A stretch of DNA of 64,000 bases from Vombatus ursinus (Eukaryota > Chordata > Mammalia > Diprotodontia > Vombatidae). The stretch spans positions 32,617,853 to 32,681,852 of the forward strand of contig NW_020954550.1 of NCBI RefSeq assembly GCF_900497805.2, in the 5' to 3' direction. The position numbers and the translations under genes are program-made. Positions within the stretch are counted from its first letter, which is position 1; each line of letters begins with the position of its first letter. Below, in pieces: positions 21,420-31,535 of this stretch. The notes under the pieces were generated by a model. That model made no database searches and had not been told where the DNA came from. It was given only the letters and a program-made list of their open reading frames with translations.

Positions 21420-22820
21420 GTTAAACCCAAAGTCATTTGAGAAAGAGGGGACTAGCAGATGGGACACAGGAAAGGCTTCATTCAGAAAGATGGTGCTTAT
21501 TCTGTATCTTCAATAAAGAATAGCTCTATGAGGCAGAGGCAAGGGGAGAATGCATTCTAGGCTTAGGGGATGGTCAATACAAAAACATGTAGATGGAAAA
21601 TGGAATGAGAAACAGAGAGAAGGACAGTCTGGTTGAATAATGTGAGTAATGTCTGATGAGACTGGAAAGGTAAATGTGGGCCAGGTTGTGAAGGGTTTTG
21701 AAAGCTAAACAGAGGAGTTTATATTTTATTCTAGAGGCAATTGGAAGCTAATGGAGTTGATTGCATTAAGGAGTGTATAGTCAGATCTGCATTTAAGAAA
21801 AATCACTTTGTCAGCACTGTGTGGGATGCACTGGAGTGGTGAGGGGGAGGAAGGGAACAAGTAGAACACCTACTATGTTCTAAGCACTTTCAGAAGTGCT
21901 TTACAAATGTTATCTCCTTTGCTCCTCACAACAAGTCTGGGAGGTAGGTGTTATTATTATTATTCTTCCCATTTAACAGTTGAGAAAAATGAGGTAGACA
22001 GAGTTAAGTGACTTGCCTAGAGTTGCACAGCTAGTAAATATCTGAGGTTTGTTCCAAGTCCAGCACTCTATCCATTGTGCCACATAGCTGGTTCAGCTAG
22101 CTAAGAGACTTAAGGCAGGGAGATCAGTTAGGAGGTGTTTGCAATAATCCAAGTGAAAGGTGATGAGGACCTGAGCCAAGATGGTAGCTGTGTCAAGGGA
22201 GAAAAAAGTTTGGATGCGAGAGATATCGTGAAGGTAGAAATGGCAAGATTTGTTAATTAAGGTAAGTGGGTTAGTGAGAGAGAGTGAGGAGTCCAGGATA
22301 ATGACAAGATTACAAACTTGGGAGACTAGAAGAATGTTAGTGCCTTAAGAAAAAAAATAGTCAAGCTTGGACTAGGGGAGATTTAGAAAAAATTATATAA
22401 TATGTTCAATTTTGGGCATACTGAATTTTAAGAGGCCCCTGAGAAATACAGTTTGAATGTCAAATCAACAAATGGTTATTCAGGACTGAAGCTCGGAGTA
22501 GAGACAGGATCTGGATATAGAATTCTATGTGTCATCTGCATAGAGATGATAGTTAAATTCATGGGATTTGGTGAGTTTCTCAAAAGAGATATTACAGAAG
22601 GAGAAGAGAAGAAAGAGTAGGATAGAACCTCATTGAACAATCACATTTTGGGGAACATTATGTTGGTGATTAGTCAGCAGAGGATACTCAGAAAGTGCAG
22701 TCAGTCAGACAAGTAGGAGATGAAATAGGATGGAGTAGTATCATGAAAGCCCAGAGAGGAAAGAGTTTCTAGGTGGTCAGCAGTGTCAAGTGCAGCACAT
22801 GGGTCTAGAATGATTGGGAT
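21420..22820 (-). mobile_element. L2 LINE, long reverse copy split by a SINE
   Basis: Continuous reversed L2 text: 'gggccaggttgtgaagggtt', 'aggcaattggaagctaatgg', then the SINE at 21868-22093, then 'gtttgcaataatccaagtg', 'gaggagtccaggataatgac', 'catctgcatagagatgatag' and 'gaggtcagcagtgtcaag'-like text. It is a second copy, tandem to the L2 before it, and ends where a class C SINE begins. Confidence 0.82.
21868..22093 (-). repeat. Class B CORE-SINE inside L2
   Basis: 'cacctactatgttctaagc', 'tcctcacaacaagtctggga', 'gttaagtgacttgcctagag', and 'ctctatccattgtgccac' at the head end. L2 sequence resumes on both sides. Confidence 0.85.
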
Positions 22821-22934
22821 TGAGAAAAGAGTAGATCTGGAGTCAGAAGTTGTGAGTTCAAATCCTGATTCAACTACTTATTTGTTACCTGTGTCTTTTT
22901 GGGCAAGTTGCTTAAGCTATCTGGATTTCAGATT

Positions 22935-22936
<2 letters not shown>

Positions 22937-22983
<47 letters not shown>
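22937..22983 (+). repeat. (TC)n microsatellite
   Basis: About 23 perfect CT units at the junction of the SINE and the L1 3' end. Confidence 0.97.
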
Positions 22984-22984
<1 letters not shown>

Positions 22985-22986
<2 letters not shown>

Positions 22987-24420
22987 GTTTTATTTTTTCT
23001 CAATTAGAGGTAAACAAAAATTTTAAACATTTAAAAAAATTGATCTCCATATTCTCTCCCTCTCTCCTATTTCCCCTCCATGAGAAGGCAAGCAATTTGT
23101 TATAGATTATACATGTGCAGTCATGCAGAACATTTCCTTATTAGTTATGTTGCAAAAGAAAATTCAGACCCCAAACTTCCCAAGAATAAAAAATAAAGTA
23201 AAAAAAAGCATGCTTCAATCTGTATTCAAATTCCATCAGTTCTTTCTCTGGAGGTGTATAGCATTTTTCATCATAAGTCCTTTGGAACTGTCTTGGATCA
23301 TTGTATTGCTGAAAATATTTAAATCATTCACAGTATATCATCATACACTATTGCTGTTACTGTGTACAGTGTTCTGGTTCTGCTCATTTCACTTTGCCTC
23401 AATCCATATAAGTCTTTCCAGGTTTTACTAAAAGCTTTCTGCTCATCATTTCTTATAGAACAATAGTATTCCATAACAATCATATAGACAACTTGTTCAG
23501 CCATTCCCCAATTGATGAGTATCCCCTCAATTTCCATTTCTTTGCCACCATAAAAAGAGCTGCTATAAGTCTGGGAGGTAGGTTGCATATAGGTCCTTTT
23601 CTTTTTTCTTTGATCTCTTGGGTTCAGACCTAGTAGTGACATTGCTGTGTCAAAGGGTATATAATTTTATAGTGCTTTGGGTATAGTTCCAAATTGCTCT
23701 TCAGAATGGTTGAGTCAGTTCACAACAATGCATTAGTGTCCCTGTTTTTCTACATCCCCTCCAACATTGTCACTTTTCTGTCATATTAGCCAAACTTATA
23801 GATCTGAGGAGGTCCTCAGAATTGTTTTAATTTGTATTTCTCTAGGTGGCACAGTGGATAGAGTGTTGGCCCTTCAGGCAGGAGTACCTGAGCTCAAATC
23901 TAATCTCAGACACTTACTAGCAGTGTGACCCTGGGCAAGTCACTTCACCCTGTTTGCCTTAGTTTCCTCATCTGTAAAATGAGCTGGAGAAGGAAATAGC
24001 AAACCACTCCAATGTCTGTCAAAAAAATCCCAAATGGGATCAAGAAAAATCAGGCCTGACTGAAACGACTCAACAACAATAATGAGTTAGGGCATTTTTA
24101 GGGCATTTTTCATGTAACTATAGGTAGCTTTGATTTCTTCTTCTGAATAGTTCCTATTCATTTCCTTTGACTATTTATCAATTGGGGGATGAACTGTATT
24201 CTTATAAATTGCCTCAGTTCTCTATATTTTTGATAAATGAAATCTTTATTCTAGAAACTTGCTGTAAAATTCCCCCTTCTGAGTGTTCTGCTTTCCTTCT
24301 AAACTTGGATGCATTGTTTTTGTTTGTGTAAAAACTTTTTAATTTGATGTAATCAAAATTGTCCATTTTACATCTCGTAATGCTCTCTATCTCTTATTTT
24401 GTCTGCTTATCTCTTAAAAA
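22985..24420 (-). mobile_element. L1 3' end, split by a SINE
   Basis: Reversed 3' UTR at 22985-23260, then the ORF2 C-terminus. 23642-23328 on the minus strand is open for 104 codons and contains 'GLRQSEMSRTRTLYTVTA'. The L1 stops at about 23838 for a class A SINE and resumes at 24085 ('ttcccttt'-type text, 'ttcctttgactatttatcaa', 'gtaatcaaaattgtccatt') to 24420. It is 5' truncated. Confidence 0.85.
23843..24078 (+). repeat. Class A tRNA-derived SINE inside L1
   Basis: Complete: 'aggtggcacagtggataga', 'gagctcaaatctaatctcag', 'gaccctgggcaagtcact', 'aaatagcaaaccactccaa', 'aaatcccaaatgggatcaag', 'caggcctgactgaaacga'. L1 sequence lies on both sides. Confidence 0.92.
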
Positions 24421-24480
24421 AATTAGGATGTTGGACTAGATAATTTCTAAGATTTCTGCCAGCTCACAACCCTATGATCC

Positions 24481-25035
24481 TCAGCTTGATATGGCTAACC
24501 CATGTGAAAGCTTATAAGAAACTTAGTGAGAAAAACTGGAAGAAAGGTAAAACTCTAACAAGAAAGACATGGGTGAAAGGTGATCAGTTTGTAAGGTCAC
24601 AGACTAATCTGTTGCAAATTGTCTGATGCCAAATCACTTAGCACTTGTGCTGTGGAGGTGTTTTCTGAAACTGAATTTTGGCTCTACTCTCCATTATTTC
24701 TGGTCTCTTTGTAATGACTTAATCTTAAAAATCAGATTTCTCTGCAATGGACTTTTTCTGAGTTCTCAATTAAAAGCAAGGGATTCAAGGTTGTAGGGTT
24801 ATGTCTCCCTGAGTCAAAAGAAATATCCCTACATATTCTGAGGTATCAATGGGGAAAATACTGGATCCCAACAAAGTAAAACTTCATAATTGGATATAAT
24901 ACCTGAAAGCTATTAGCAAACATTTCGGAAGCTGCTACTTCAGGAATGAATTTTGTAAAGAGTTTCCCCCTCTTTGGTTAAATAAAATGCCAATATTAAA
25001 ATGATAGGATGCTATTTGCATACTTTTCTATGATT
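24481..25035. other. No recognised feature
   Basis: About 550 bp with no repeat or coding signal that I can name. Confidence 0.45.
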
Positions 25036-25039
25036 GTAT

Positions 25040-25216
25040 GTTCTGTCATGATAGGAAAAAAGAGAGAAAGAAATATAAAAATAGAAAGAAAGAGAAGGAA
25101 GGAATGAAAGAAGGACAGAAAAGAGGGAAAGAAGGAAAGAAAGTCAGAAAAAAAGAAAAGAAGGAAGATGTGGAAGGAAAAGAAAGAAAGGAAGGAAAAG
25201 AAGAAAATAAAAAAAG
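25040..25216 (+). repeat. Purine-rich (GAAA/GGAA)n tract 1
   Basis: About 175 bp almost purely A and G, mostly GAAA and GGAA units, with an interruption 'gaaatataaaaat' near 25069. The ORFs on both strands here are translations of the repeat. Confidence 0.92.
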
Positions 25217-25264
25217 GTATCAACAGAATTTTAAATGTCCAGACTGTACTGGTCTCTAACCTGA

Positions 25265-25750
25265 GAATGCCTGGAGCCAAAACAGAGCAGGCCAGAGACA
25301 GGTGTGTCAGGAATCAAATAGCATTTGAATTAGTTTTAGAATGAAGAAAACATTTGCAAATGGAAGTCCACCTGAGTAGAAGGGCTTAACATGTTGGACA
25401 CTGCTTATATACATACTGGCTGGACTATGATGTAATCACTTTTAGGTCTTGAGTTACTGTTGCCATGGGTCCTGTGGGAATAGTATCATCCCAAGTCTTG
25501 GGGGTCATGATTACTTCTGTGGGGTACAGAACCAGAGTTCTGTGATGGGAAGAGAAGAACAGTACAAGGAACAGGTATTGTGGGCCTGACAGAGACATGA
25601 TGGATATTGGCTGTGAGGTCCCTGGGAAATAGGGTGAGTGAATACCTGGTGCAATACACTTTGTCAGAGGGTGAGATCATACAGAGTTCAAAGTATTGTT
25701 GTTATGCCAAGTTCAAGGCACAGCCTGCTTGTTGGGCCTTAGAGCTTGGA
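25265..25750 (-). mobile_element. Possible old solo LTR, family unknown
   Basis: Read on the minus strand, the segment has a TATA-like 'gtatgtatataagcag' (plus strand near 25405), about 200 bp before a GC-balanced end, and 'acatcatagtccagcc' just upstream of it. That is the usual LTR promoter arrangement. No primer site, internal genes or clear target duplication are seen, and I cannot name a family. If it is an LTR it is an old fossil. An ordinary unique sequence is a fair alternative. Confidence 0.28.
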
Positions 25751-25774
25751 AAAAGGGTATCTGCAAAATATTTT

Positions 25775-25905
25775 GACAAATGAAAGAAAGGAAGGCAGGA
25801 AAGGAAAGAAGGAAAAAGGAAATATAAAAATGAGGAAGGAAGAAAGAAAGAGAGGAAAGAAAGGAAAGGAAAAGAATGAGAGGAAATTAAAAAGGAAGAA
25901 AAGTA
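25775..25905 (+). repeat. Purine-rich (GAAA/GGAA)n tract 2
   Basis: About 130 bp of GAAA/GGAA units, again with the interruption 'ggaaatataaaaatgagg' (near 25819), as in tract 1. Confidence 0.92.
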
Positions 25906-26580
25906 GAATGGGTCAGAAGCAGAAAATCTTTCTCCTATGCCTCTTTTAGTACTTTTAACTGTACATATTCCTATGTAATATTCAGTCAGAACAAAAAAAA
26001 GCAAGAAAGAAAGAGATTAAGCATTTGAGAATCATAGATAATTGATACCATCTGTGGAAATGATCTAAAATAATCTAACATACCAATGAGATTCAAATTG
26101 AGAACAAAGAAGCTGGAAAGGAAATATTTTGGGCCTGTAAGTTAAGGAAAACAGTAGTGAGACACTGTTAGAAGTCAGAAGCCACCAGGACTGGATGAGA
26201 ATAAGAGGAAGAATGAAATGCATGATACTTATTGATAAAATGAATGTGCTTATTAAAGTCAGTCCCTATAAAGACCCTCTCTATATCTGTGGCAGGATAT
26301 TCCTGCATGGAAGTCATCTTATTTCAAGGCTCTTTGGGCACATCTGTACTTCAGTTGCCTTGGATGGTATCCATGTTGGTCCTTCATATTGAATTCCAAC
26401 TTTGATTATTTGTATGTGGCAGATTTCAAAATTCTGGCTTGGCTTTTTCCTCCAATATGTATTTTATTTCAGTTGCTGTGTGCTTTGGGAGGGGACCTCA
26501 TTTCAGTATTGTTCTAATTAAGGATTAAAGGTTAGACCTGTGATTTAATTAATATAGGGAACTCTCAGATGAGTAAACTC
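25906..26580. other. No recognised feature
   Basis: About 670 bp without a recognised repeat. Open frames are short and have no motif. Confidence 0.45.
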
Positions 26581-26584
26581 CCTT

Positions 26585-27135
26585 TACCAAGGGAGGTTAT
26601 CAAAGTAATTTTTCTAAATCACAGGTCTGAACATATTATTCCTCTCCTTTTCCCATTCAATAGACTCCAATGGCTTTCTGTTATTCCCAGGATCAAACAT
26701 AAAATCATCTGTCTGATTTTTAAAGCTCTACATAACCTGGTTCTCTTTTACCTTTCCAGTTTACTCTGTGTGCTCTGGGATCCTGTGACAATGTCCTCCT
26801 TGTTGTTCCTTGCACAAGACCTCCATCTCCTGACTTTGTGCATTATCATTGACTGTCCTCCATGTCTGTCATACTCTTCCTCTTTGTCTCTGCTTCCTGA
26901 CTTTTCTGGCTTCCTTTAAGTCTCAACTAAAATCCCACTTTCTATAAGAAACCATTTCTATTCCTCTTCGGTGTTAATGTTTTCCTCTGACATTATTTCC
27001 AGTGTATCCAATATATGATTGTTCATATGTTGTCTTCTCCATTAGACTGCAAGTGCCTTGAGGGTAGGGACTGTCTCACCTAACTCCCTAATCCCAAGTA
27101 GGTGCTTAATAAATGCTTGTTGAATTGACTTGAAT
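26585..27135 (+). mobile_element. L2 LINE 3' end
   Basis: Forward L2: 'gtctgaacatattattcctc', 'agactccaatggctttctg', 'ttccaggatcaaac'-like text, 'agactgcaagtgccttgagg', 'gtagggactgtctcacct', ending 'aggtgcttaataaatgctt'. The coding part is broken. Confidence 0.9.
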
Positions 27136-28054
27136 TGACCAATGCTCACTTATGTTGGCATGGAGGAGTGAGAGAATACTGATTGCCATCATATGGACTT
27201 TGGGAAGAGGTTCTAGCTTAAATAATACAGTCAAAATTACAGATTTTCCGAAGATCAGCTTTATGAGGGAGAAAAAACTGTGTCATTCTCGCCAATGGCA
27301 GTAAAGGACACATCCTCCCAGTGTCCTCCCACCCCCCCCAGACCCATCTGCCAGATGCTGTCGCAGTACCCAGGACCAGATGATGCCACTGGCCTCCCAG
27401 CTCCACCTTCCCCATGGGGAAGCTTAGCATGCATGGTGGCACCAGGAGGAAAGGCTGAGAGCCTCAAGTCCTATATAAAGCATGGGCTATCCAAACAGAC
27501 ATCATAGTTAATACCCTGCAGAGTAAATGTCCTCTGAAAGAGGAGAAAACTCCCAAAGACTCCTTCATGCCTGAATGCACAATGGGGGAAGGGTCAAAAC
27601 TACAGGGAAAGGAAAACTGCACTGGCAACACATCTCAAAACTTCTCTTAAGTTCTGTTTCAAAGGAATAGAGGGACTCTCCACTCATGGGCACCCACATT
27701 AGGAATGTCAGGTACATAAGATGAACTTCCCTTTGTCCTGCAAGGGGCTCCCAAGAGACCCGGAGAGGAAGAAATATTCCATGAAGCCACTATACTTCTT
27801 GCTCATTCTTAGGCCATTTGCTGCTAGTGTGATACAGGAACAGAAACATCCTTCAGGTATCACCATGTCCTACAAATTTGATTGTGGAAGTATGGAGTAG
27901 AAAAATGAATTCCAAGAATTTCAAGTTCTTCACTGAAATTCAGAACCTATTTTTCCCCCAATGACAAATAGAGGGAAATTCATTCCCCACATAGTTATTG
28001 TAACATTCCCCAAAAGTTACAAATTGGAATTAGGCTGCCAGGCTACCAAATGAC
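27136..28054. other. Repeat-poor block with a GC-richer core and a TATA-like word
   Basis: 27290-27470 is GC-richer than its surroundings and is followed by 'tcctatataaagcatggg' (about 27469), a good TATA-box match. Nothing downstream looks like an exon. ORFs on both strands across 27218-27507 overlap one another and show no family motif. This may be a chance match. Confidence 0.3.
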
Positions 28055-28200
28055 TATTTAATCCATCTAGTCTAATGTCTTCATTTTATAGATGAAGAAA
28101 ATGAGATCCAGGGAGGTGATGTGTCTTAGTCAATGTCTCATGTCTAGTCAGTAATAAAGCTAAGGCAGAAGCTTATGTTTTCTGATTATGAGTAATTTCT
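28055..28200 (-). repeat. Class C CORE-SINE fragment
   Basis: 'taatccatctagtctaatg', 'tcattttatagatgaagaaa', then a worn core ('gtcagtaataaagctaagg'). Reverse orientation. Confidence 0.65.
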
Positions 28201-28334
28201 TCTACATAGTTTCTGCTTCTCATATACAGTGCTTGTGGAATAAAAGGGGGAGAACTAAAAGGTCCCAGAAGCTCCCATTCTATTCTGGCTTGCTGCTTGG
28301 ACTTCATAGAAAGGCATCTAATTTATAGATGAAA

Positions 28335-28450
28335 TGAATGAAAAAGAATTTATCAATCACTTGCTAATCATAAAGCATTATGCTAAGTGCTGAAGAAATA
28401 AATAGAAAAGCAAGACAGTCCCTGCTCTCAAGGAGCTCTCATTTTTAATG
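28335..28450 (-). mobile_element. L2 3' end fragment
   Basis: 'gcattatgctaagtgctgaa', 'gacagtccctgctctcaagg', 'agctctcatttttaatg', the reversed L2 tail. Confidence 0.72.
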
Positions 28451-28499
28451 TGGCAAATAGAACATTGAGTATACTTCAGCCTGGGGCAAATGGAGTGAT

Positions 28500-28860
28500 G
28501 AAGTCATCCTTTGGGTAGGCAGGTGGTAATGCATCCTCTTTAGTTAATATTGTTATTGATAAAACCATATCCATTTCTGATGCTGAGCCATTTGAAAATG
28601 CTGAACATTTTAGGGCAAAGAATTTTCTTTTCTGGGTCTTCAGTAGTTCCTGAAAAGGTGGGGGTGACAACACCTGCAGAGGCATTTCCTTGGCTGTCTT
28701 CACAAGGATTGCAACCTCCTACCCCAATCCTGATGGTCGGTGGGGTCTGACTAGAAGCAGTGATGGTGCTGCTCTTGGGAGCAGGGTCTTGGGTTACTTC
28801 CACTGGGGTGATCAAGGTAGTGGCAGATGCAGAAAGTAAAACTCATGGAGTTAACATAGC
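28500..28860 (-). pseudogene. YBX3: Processed-pseudogene fragment of a Y-box protein (YBX3-like)
   Basis: Y-box proteins bind DNA and RNA through a cold-shock domain. On the minus strand 28815-28540 gives a 91-codon open segment with 'TQDPAPKSS' (YBX3/CSDA has PQDPAPKSP), then 'EDPEKKILCPK' (YBX3: EDAEKKVLATK), then 'FKWLSIRNGYGFINNN', matching the RNP1-containing stretch 'VKWFNVRNGYGFINRN' of the cold-shock domain. A 'TKED' match follows in another frame, then homology ends. There are no introns across the stretch, so a retrocopy is likely. It is truncated within the cold-shock domain. YBX1 fits the N-terminus less well. Confidence 0.75.
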
Positions 28861-28930
28861 CATTATAAGTGGTAGAAGTAGAATTTGAACCCAGGTCTTC
28901 TGACTCCAGAGCTAGTAAGAATGTTTTCCA
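28852..28930 (-). repeat. SINE fragment (CORE-SINE head)
   Basis: 'gtagaatttgaacccaggtc', 'ttctgactccagagctag': the reversed B-box and head region of a class B or C SINE, abutting the pseudogene's 5' side. Confidence 0.6.
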
Positions 28931-29984
28931 TGTGGAAAAGTGGACTTTTCCATGGTCTTCCTAACTGTCACTTATCTTGCCCTTACTTGAATAAGCACCT
29001 TGGGTTTTGGACCATTTGCTAATAGTATTTGTACATTTTCTGTTTTTCTACCTTGGGCACTGCTTCTGAATACATCATTCTAGCATACCACTCCCTAAAT
29101 TACCAGAACATCCCCAATTCTTACTCCTTTGTGGAGATACCTACCCTTCTTCTGACCCCTAAGTTCTTCCTGATCTCTTGGTCCTAGAATGACTAGAATG
29201 TGGATGGAGTTTGTGGGATAAAAGTAACGGAGTGGAAGTGGTTGGTGTTCAAAAACATGGGAAAAGACAGGAAGGGGATCTAACTCAGCTACAAGCAAAT
29301 GGCCTGGACTTTTGACTGGGCTCCAGGAGGGAGCAGAGGGAGAGGCCATAATGGGGAATCACTGTGATTTTTAGAGTTGTCTGGGCAAGGACTGTGGAGA
29401 AGAAGCACCTAGGGATTGAGCTAGGGACGGGGAGGAAAAGCTTTTTTTTCTGAGGTAACAAGAACAGTTATTTCCTGGAGGTAATTCTGTTTCTTTTGGA
29501 TTGTGTTTATTTAAATTGGACCCTGAGGAGGGAAGATGATCTTCATTGGAGCTGTTAACAGTCTCTGTAAGGACCAGCCTTGACCTGGAGATGAGAGTTA
29601 AAGAAACTAAAAGCACTTTTATGGCCAACAGTAAAGGAAATGCTACTTCAAAAATAAGCATGTAAGAATGTAAAAAGAGTGTAAGAGGAGCAAACTAGAG
29701 CAAAGAAAAGTCCTCTTTATAATAAAGTGATGAAAGATGTGAAAGGGGCCAACATAATTACCGTATTTTAAAAATCTTTCCCATAAAAATAAAATGAACA
29801 TATTTAAGCAATTGGGGAGTTATGCAGAGTTGCAAAAATGGAATTTTCTCCAAAGCAAGTCGCCATAACTACAAATTACTCTGGTTTGCTAATGGACCAG
29901 AAATGAATGGCAGCACCCCCCCCCCAACTCCCTGAACCATTTTTCATGGGAGGAGGTATAAGCATTTGTGTATGGTGGTCAATT
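28931..29984. other. Repeat-poor stretch, nothing recognised
   Basis: About 1 kb without a recognised repeat. The minus-strand open frames at 29095-29349 and 29371-29661 have no known motif, no obvious splice context and no signal peptide. A poly(C) run lies at about 29918-29930. Confidence 0.4.
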
Positions 29985-30535
29985 CATCAACAAGCAAGCA
30001 CTTAATATATGCCAGGCAGTATGCTTAGTACTGGGAATACAAATACAAGCAGAAAGATAGTTCCTGTCCTCAAGGAGCTTGCCTTCTAATGGGAGAAGAT
30101 AATACACAAAAGGGAACTGAAGTTCAAGCACTCTGTCCATTATACCATATTGCCTCCTTTGGAGACATCATGGAGAAGGCAACATTTCAGCAGAAATTCT
30201 ACAAGCAAAGAAGGGGCAGGAGGATGTTCCAAGCTTAGGCAAATGCAAAAGCAAAAGAGGTAGGAAAGAACTGCACTTGGTAGTGATACATAACATAATG
30301 GAGAGTAGTAATAGGAGACAAGGCTGGAAAGGTAACACTCTGTCATATACCATAATGATGGCCTTGAATGCCTGACAAAGAAATTTAATCTTTACTAGAT
30401 CAGAAAGGCACTGATGACTTTTAAATAGAAGAGTAACATTACCAGACCTATCTATACATAAGAAAAGTTATTTGGGCAGTAATATGAAGGATAGATTGGG
30501 GTAAGGAAGTTACAACTACAGGTGGGAAGACCTGT
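29985..30535 (-). mobile_element. L2 LINE 3' portion
   Basis: Reversed L2: 'caagcacttaatatatgcca', 'tcctgtcctcaaggagcttg', 'aggatgttccaagcttagg', 'acaaggctggaaaggtaac', 'ggccttgaatgcctgacaa', and 'gattattgtaa' near the end. Confidence 0.78.
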
Positions 30536-30561
30536 TTGGAGATTATTGTAAAAATAATAAT

Positions 30562-30770
30562 TATTAATAATAATGAACTTATATTTATATAGAACTTTAA
30601 AATTTGCAAAGTGCTTCAAATATTCTCCTTTAAGTCTTACAACTGCCCTGTGAGGTTGGTGCTATAGGTGTTAGTTGCCCCATTTTACAGATGAGGAAAC
30701 TGAGGCTTAGAAAAATGAAATGATTTGGCCAAAGTCACATAATAAATGGTCAGAGATAGGATTCCTAGCT
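30562..30770 (-). repeat. Class B CORE-SINE
   Basis: 'ttatatttatatagaacttt', 'aaaatttgcaaagtgcttc', 'tacaactgccctgtgaggtt', 'ttttacagatgaggaaactg' and 'tttggccaaagtcacataa'. The head is worn. Confidence 0.8.
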
Positions 30771-30822
30771 GTGGTAATAAAGGCCTATAGTAGAGTGGTA
30801 TTAATGGGAGCAGAAAGGACCC

Positions 30823-31062
30823 AGCCAGGTGGCACAATGGATAAAGCACACTGGGCTTTGAGTCAGGAAGGACCTACATTCAAATATGTTCAAAGGCACC
30901 AAAGGTGACTCCGTGCAAGTTGCTTAACTTCTGTCTGCCTCAGTTTCTTCAACTGTAAATTAAGGATAACAATAGCTCTCAGGGTTGTTGTGAGGATCAA
31001 ATGAGATATTTTTAATGTGTTTTGCACAGTGCCTGGCACATAGTAGATGCTATTAATAATAG
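30823..31062 (+). repeat. Class B CORE-SINE
   Basis: 'ccaggtggcacaatggataa', 'gtcaggaaggacctacattc', 'gttgttgtgaggatcaaatg', ending 'gtgcctggcacatagtagat'. The following 'aatagctaacatt' is the insertion site of the next SINE. Confidence 0.85.
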
Positions 31063-31070
31063 CTAACATT
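31058..31070 (+). repeat. Left target duplication of a class W SINE
   Basis: The 13-bp word 'aatagctaacatt' occurs here and exactly again at 31208-31220. Confidence 0.88.
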
Positions 31071-31207
31071 GAGGCATCTACATGGTGCAGTGGATAGAGC
31101 CAGCTTGGAGTCAGGAGGACCTGAGTTCAAATCTAGCCTCAGACACTTGACATTTATTAGCTTTGTGACCCTAGGCAAGTCACTTAATCCTGATTGTCTC
31201 CCCCCCA
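31071..31207 (+). repeat. Class W (WSINE1-like) SINE with perfect duplication
   Basis: 'gcatctacatggtgcagtgg', 'gagtcaggaggacctgagtt', 'caaatctagcctcagacac', 'ccctaggcaagtcacttaat', ending in 'gattgtctccccccc' and aa. The 13-bp exact flanking duplication makes it one of the youngest insertions in the window. Confidence 0.93.
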
Positions 31208-31224
31208 AATAGCTAACATTAATG

Positions 31225-31380
31225 ACATTATAATTAATTATAATAATATAAATAATTATATAACACATTAACACATTTTATAATGTTATATTATAATATA
31301 TACTATAATATATACTATACTATTATATTATAATTTATAATTGTATTATGTATATTAATATTAGTTAATAATGGTACATA
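31225..31380. repeat. AT-rich low-complexity DNA
   Basis: About 155 bp of interrupted TA/TAA/ATT words without a stable unit. Confidence 0.85.
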
Positions 31381-31460
31381 GTTGGTTGTTGTTCTTCATG
31401 CTCGAATTGGACCAAAATGACATCACTATATCGGGGTCAAGGTACTATGTGTCCAATTAT

Positions 31461-31535
31461 TGTTGATCAGACCAATATGAGCTCACAAGGTTCAACCACA
31501 GGTTAGGCATAAATAGTCCATATGAATATTTGGAG
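31461..31535 (-). other. C-terminal zinc-finger-like motif of the RTE-like LINE
   Basis: The minus strand reads roughly 'CLTCG..TL.AHIGLI', which matches the 'CPxCGRxFRARIGLxSHxRxH' motif that closes many RTE-like proteins. It supports the assignment and shows that the 3' end is retained. Confidence 0.55.

Larger units (their letters stand above)
22822..24480 (+). repeat. Class C CORE-SINE, split by an L1
   Basis: The 5' part (22822-22935: 'gatctggagtcagaagttg', 'gagttcaaatcctgattca', 'tttttgggcaagttgctta') and the tail (24421-24480: 'ttggactagataatttctaa', 'tctgccagctcacaaccc') are parts of one SINE separated by about 1.48 kb of L1. Confidence 0.75.

Noticed and set aside
22783-23105. Ser-Leu repeat ORFs
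   Set aside because: They run through the (TC)n microsatellite and adjoining SINE/L1 sequence.
23843-23940. tRNA-like A and B boxes
   Set aside because: They belong to SINE heads throughout the window. None folds into an intact tRNA gene with the expected stem pairs, so no tRNA gene is called.
25038-25259. Lys/Glu-rich ORFs in the purine tracts (also 25746-25949) and Phe/Ser-rich ORFs opposite them
   Set aside because: Simple-repeat translations in both directions.
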